In this document: piece after piece, positions 61,704 to 64,000 of the stretch | Layout of the letters: each line of letters starts with the position of its first letter | Position numbering within the stretch: position 1 is the first letter of the stretch | Assembly: GCA_020831765.1 (NCBI GenBank) | Contig: JAFIFY010000184.1 | Location: 1-64,000 of the forward strand | DNA: 64,000 bases | Reading direction: 5' to 3' | Source: Phycisphaeraceae bacterium | GTDB taxonomy: Bacteria; Planctomycetota; Phycisphaerae; Phycisphaerales; Phycisphaeraceae | Notes under the pieces: model-generated | What the model saw: only the letters and a program-made list of their open reading frames with translations | Database searches by the model: none | What the model was told of the DNA's origin: nothing | Program-made: the position numbers and the translations under genes

Positions 61704-63251
61704 TCAGATGTCAAAATACATGCAAAACTCCCACGGATGCGGGCGGATGTTGAGGGCATTGATCTCGTTATCTCGCTTGTACTTGATCCAGTAGTAGATC
61801 ACATCCTCGGTGAAGACGCCCCCCTGAAGCAGGTAGTCGTGATCTCGCTCCAGGGCCGCCAGTGCTTCATCAAGGCTTCGGGGCACGGCGGGCGTGGAAA
61901 GCAGTTCTTCGGGGTCCATGGCGTAAATGTCCTTGTCCACCGGATCGCCGGGATGGATGCGATTCCGTATCCCATCGATCGCGGCCATGGTGATCGCGGC
62001 GAACGCCAGGTACGGATTGCAGGAGCAGTCCGGGCAGCGGAATTCGATCCGCTTGGTGCGGGGGTTATCCTGGTACATCGGGATTCGGATCGCCGAGGAG
62101 CGGTTGCGCGAGGAATACACCAGGGCGGTGGGGGCCTCGTAGCCGGGAACGATGCGCTTGTAGCTGTTGGTGGTGGGGTTGGTGAACGCCAGCAGCGAAG
62201 GCGCATGCCGCAGGATGCCCCCGATGGCGTAGAGCCCGAGCATCGAAAGCCCGGCATAGTGTCGGCCGGCCATCAGCGGCTGGTCATCCTTCCAGAGCGA
62301 AAAGTGCGTGTGCATGCCGCTTCCGTTGTCGCCGAACAGGGGCTTGGGCATGAACGTGGCCACCTTGCCGTGCCGCGCCGCCACGTTCTTGACCACATAC
62401 TTGTAATACATGCAACTGTCGGCCATGTGAACCATGTCCTGGAAGCGAAGGTCCAGCTCGCCCTGGCCGCCGGTCGCCACCTCGTGATGGTGACACTCCA
62501 CCGGCACACCCAGGCCCTGGAGAATCCCGGACATCTCGGTGCGCAGATTGAATAGCGTGTCCATCGGCGGACAGGGAAAGTAACCCTCGCGCTGGCGGAC
62601 CTGATAGCCGCGATTGCCCGGCGATGCGCTGCCGCGGTTCCAGATACCTTCGTCAGAATCGACCCGGTAGTGCGCTTCATTGATGGATTGGTCGTAGCGA
62701 ACGTGGTCGAAGATGAAAAACTCCATCTCCGGCCCGAACATGGCGCGATCAGCGATTCCGGTCTTCCGCAGGTAGATCTCGGCCTTGCGCGCGATGGACC
62801 GGGGATCGCGGGAATACTCCTTCTTCGTCACCGGATCCTTGATGTCGCAGATCAGGGAGAGCGTCGGCGCTTCGTGGAATGGATCGACCCGCGCGGTGTT
62901 GGGCACCGGCACGATGATCATGTCCGACTCATTGATCGCCTGCCAACCCCGGATCGAGGAACCGTCGAACCCAAAGCCCCGGGTGAAGCTTTCCTTGTCC
63001 AGCTCACTGATCGGATAGGTCGTGTGCTGCCACAATCCGGGAAAGTCCATGAAGCGGCAATCCACGTACTGGACCTTGTGCTTGCGCGCGAAGGCCATGA
63101 CCTGCGCGGGCGTGGTCGGGAAACCGGCCACATCACCGGCCACACGCGCTTGCGCCGCGGCCCGACTCATGGTGCCGCGCGATGGGGCGGAACGGGTCGA
63201 GGCGGTTCTTCTGGATGAGGCGGCTTTGGTGTTTGCGGATCGCTTGGCCAT
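61704..63251 (-). CDS. Glutamine synthetase, type I
   Basis: This 515-residue enzyme makes glutamine from glutamate, ammonia and ATP. GSI motifs present include FDGSSIRGWQ, PEMEFFIFD, VECHHHEVATGGQGE, KPLFGDNGSGMHTH, NPTTNSYKRIVPGYEAP, NRSSAIRIP and RIEFRCPDCSCNPYLAF. A Tyr occupies the adenylylation-site region (KDIYAMDPEE). About 45 extra N-terminal residues are basic and Ser/Ala/Arg-rich, before the conserved start at VMAFARKHKVQYVD. AGGAG precedes ATG 63251 at a longish 12 bases; Met28 is an alternative. It diverges from tsaB. Confidence 0.95.
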   Translation of the reverse strand: MAKRSANTKAASSRRTASTRSAPSRGTMSRAAAQARVAGDVAGFPTTPAQVMAFARKHKVQYVDCRFMDFPGLWQHTTYPISELDKESFTRGFGFDGSSIRGWQAINESDMIIVPVPNTARVDPFHEAPTLSLICDIKDPVTKKEYSRDPRSIARKAEIYLRKTGIADRAMFGPEMEFFIFDHVRYDQSINEAHYRVDSDEGIWNRGSASPGNRGYQVRQREGYFPCPPMDTLFNLRTEMSGILQGLGVPVECHHHEVATGGQGELDLRFQDMVHMADSCMYYKYVVKNVAARHGKVATFMPKPLFGDNGSGMHTHFSLWKDDQPLMAGRHYAGLSMLGLYAIGGILRHAPSLLAFTNPTTNSYKRIVPGYEAPTALVYSSRNRSSAIRIPMYQDNPRTKRIEFRCPDCSCNPYLAFAAITMAAIDGIRNRIHPGDPVDKDIYAMDPEELLSTPAVPRSLDEALAALERDHDYLLQGGVFTEDVIYYWIKYKRDNEINALNIRPHPWEFCMYFDI

Positions 63252-63387
63252 GGCTCAATTGGACTCCTGCCGGTCGATGCGGGCAGGCGAGCATAGCCGG
63301 ATCAGCGCGGCCGAACAATGCGAGGCCGTCAATCCCCGTGGCCTGCATCCGACAGCCGCACGCCCCGGACGCCTTACAATGGCCGCC

Positions 63388-64000
63388 ATGACGCGATGCG
63401 GTGTCGAACTTGCCCTGGAGACAACCAGCCGGATGCACTCGATGGCGGTATCGCTGGAGGGTGGTCCGATCCGGAGCCATGAGCTTCCTCCCGGACAGCG
63501 CCACGAGATGGGGATGGTGCGCGCCGCGGCCGATTGGCTGGCAACGTTGGGGCTCTCAGCCAGCGCCCTTCAAACCCTGTACATCTCCCAGGGGCCCGGA
63601 TCGTTCACCGGCACGCGAATGGCCCTGGCCACCGCCCACATGCTGGCGATGCGAGGCGGGATCAAGCTCGTCGGCGTGCCGACGGCCCTGGCACTGGCCG
63701 ACGCTGTGAACCCTCGCGAGGTGAATTGCCCGCGACTGGCCGTGGTGATGAACATCAAGCACGACACCGGCTGCTGCCAGTCGTTTGAGGTCGGAGATGA
63801 TGGCTGCTGGCTTCCGGTCGATGGTCTGTCGGTACAGCCGATCGAGTCGTGGCTGATCGGGTTACGGAACTCCGGAGATGGAATCATCGCGGTGCTGGCG
63901 ACGATGCCGCTCCAGGCCGAACTGGGCGATGGCCTCCTGCCGCTTTCTGATCGATGGGCCACACCGCGCGCTGACCGAGTCCTGGCCGTGGGCAGGCGTC
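63388..64000 (+). CDS. tRNA threonylcarbamoyladenosine protein TsaB (partial)
   Basis: The frame is open to the window end (204 codons seen, 3' end missing). It begins with a strand-turn VELALETTSRMHSMAVSL and has the family signature GPGSFTGTRMALA followed by GIKLVGVPTALAL. TsaB helps TsaD and TsaE form t6A in tRNAs reading ANN codons and acts as a scaffold. Two Met codons, 63379 and 63388, are possible starts; neither has a ribosome site. The gene is divergent from glnA with a gap of about 130 bases. Confidence 0.88.
   Translation, partial: MTRCGVELALETTSRMHSMAVSLEGGPIRSHELPPGQRHEMGMVRAAADWLATLGLSASALQTLYISQGPGSFTGTRMALATAHMLAMRGGIKLVGVPTALALADAVNPREVNCPRLAVVMNIKHDTGCCQSFEVGDDGCWLPVDGLSVQPIESWLIGLRNSGDGIIAVLATMPLQAELGDGLLPLSDRWATPRADRVLAVGRR

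Noticed and set aside
1-64000. Search for CRISPR arrays, transposases, integrases, phage genes and restriction or defence genes
   Set aside because: None seen; the few direct and inverted repeats are single short elements listed separately.

Overview
The window looks like one end of a metagenome-type contig from a high-GC bacterium of the Planctomycetota, most likely the Phycisphaerae. This is inferred from several features together: a PEP-CTERM secreted protein, an alternative GlmU-like protein, ribosomal protein S9 and Rho with long N-terminal extensions, flagellar motA/motB/fliL genes, giant TPR and alpha-2-macroglobulin proteins, and mostly short, weakly clustered operons. No taxonomic marker such as rRNA is present, so the assignment is tentative. 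I see no transposase, prophage, CRISPR array or plasmid gene. The first 60 bases are a poly-C low-complexity tract that is probably a sequencing or assembly artefact.

Layout. 174-2127: a coiled-coil protein, an unlisted 53-residue membrane microprotein (886-1047) and an amidohydrolase. 2294-8827: a 1670-residue TPR protein with an embedded C39-like cysteine peptidase domain, then a 465-residue protein of unknown function. 8903-16021: PLP aminotransferase, parvulin foldase, zinc-ribbon membrane protein, cysteine desulfurase-family enzyme, ComF and a PyrK-like electron-transfer subunit. 16115-18611: a STAS protein facing the motA-motB-fliL operon, which has a sigma-28-like promoter. 18848-22943: purF, a Gfo/Idh/MocA oxidoreductase, a PglF/WbpM-like sugar-nucleotide dehydratase and a tRNA-Cys with an unexpectedly long variable arm. 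23106-28729: AEC-type permease, rplM-rpsI, GlmU-like protein and dnaA.

28751-33080: uracil-DNA glycosylase, leuB, an MFS transporter and a two-TM protein. 33121-38532: a 1803-residue alpha-2-macroglobulin with an intact thioester motif. 38949-43722: a GH42-like glycosidase, a GH28-like protein and a PEP-CTERM protein. 43896-45321: an XRE-type regulator and a DUF2203 protein. 45492-51451: an RND efflux permease and its lipoprotein adaptor, divergent from a TetR regulator with a perfect 13-bp palindrome between them. 51627-56781: META-domain lipoprotein, trpA, rho, coaE and a membrane-anchored unknown. 56798-64000: FAD-dependent oxidoreductase, recJ, metallophosphoesterase, glutamine synthetase and a truncated tsaB.

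Most genes are housekeeping: translation, replication initiation, repair, purine, pyrimidine, leucine and tryptophan synthesis, and nitrogen assimilation. The accessory part concerns the cell surface, sugars and efflux. The strongest second-look items are the long-arm tRNA-Cys, the TPR-C39 giant protein, the TetR palindrome overlapping divergent promoters, the sigma-28-like mot promoter, and an orphan intrinsic terminator downstream of recJ that may end a small RNA. I did not find a clear multi-gene novel defence or biosynthetic system.
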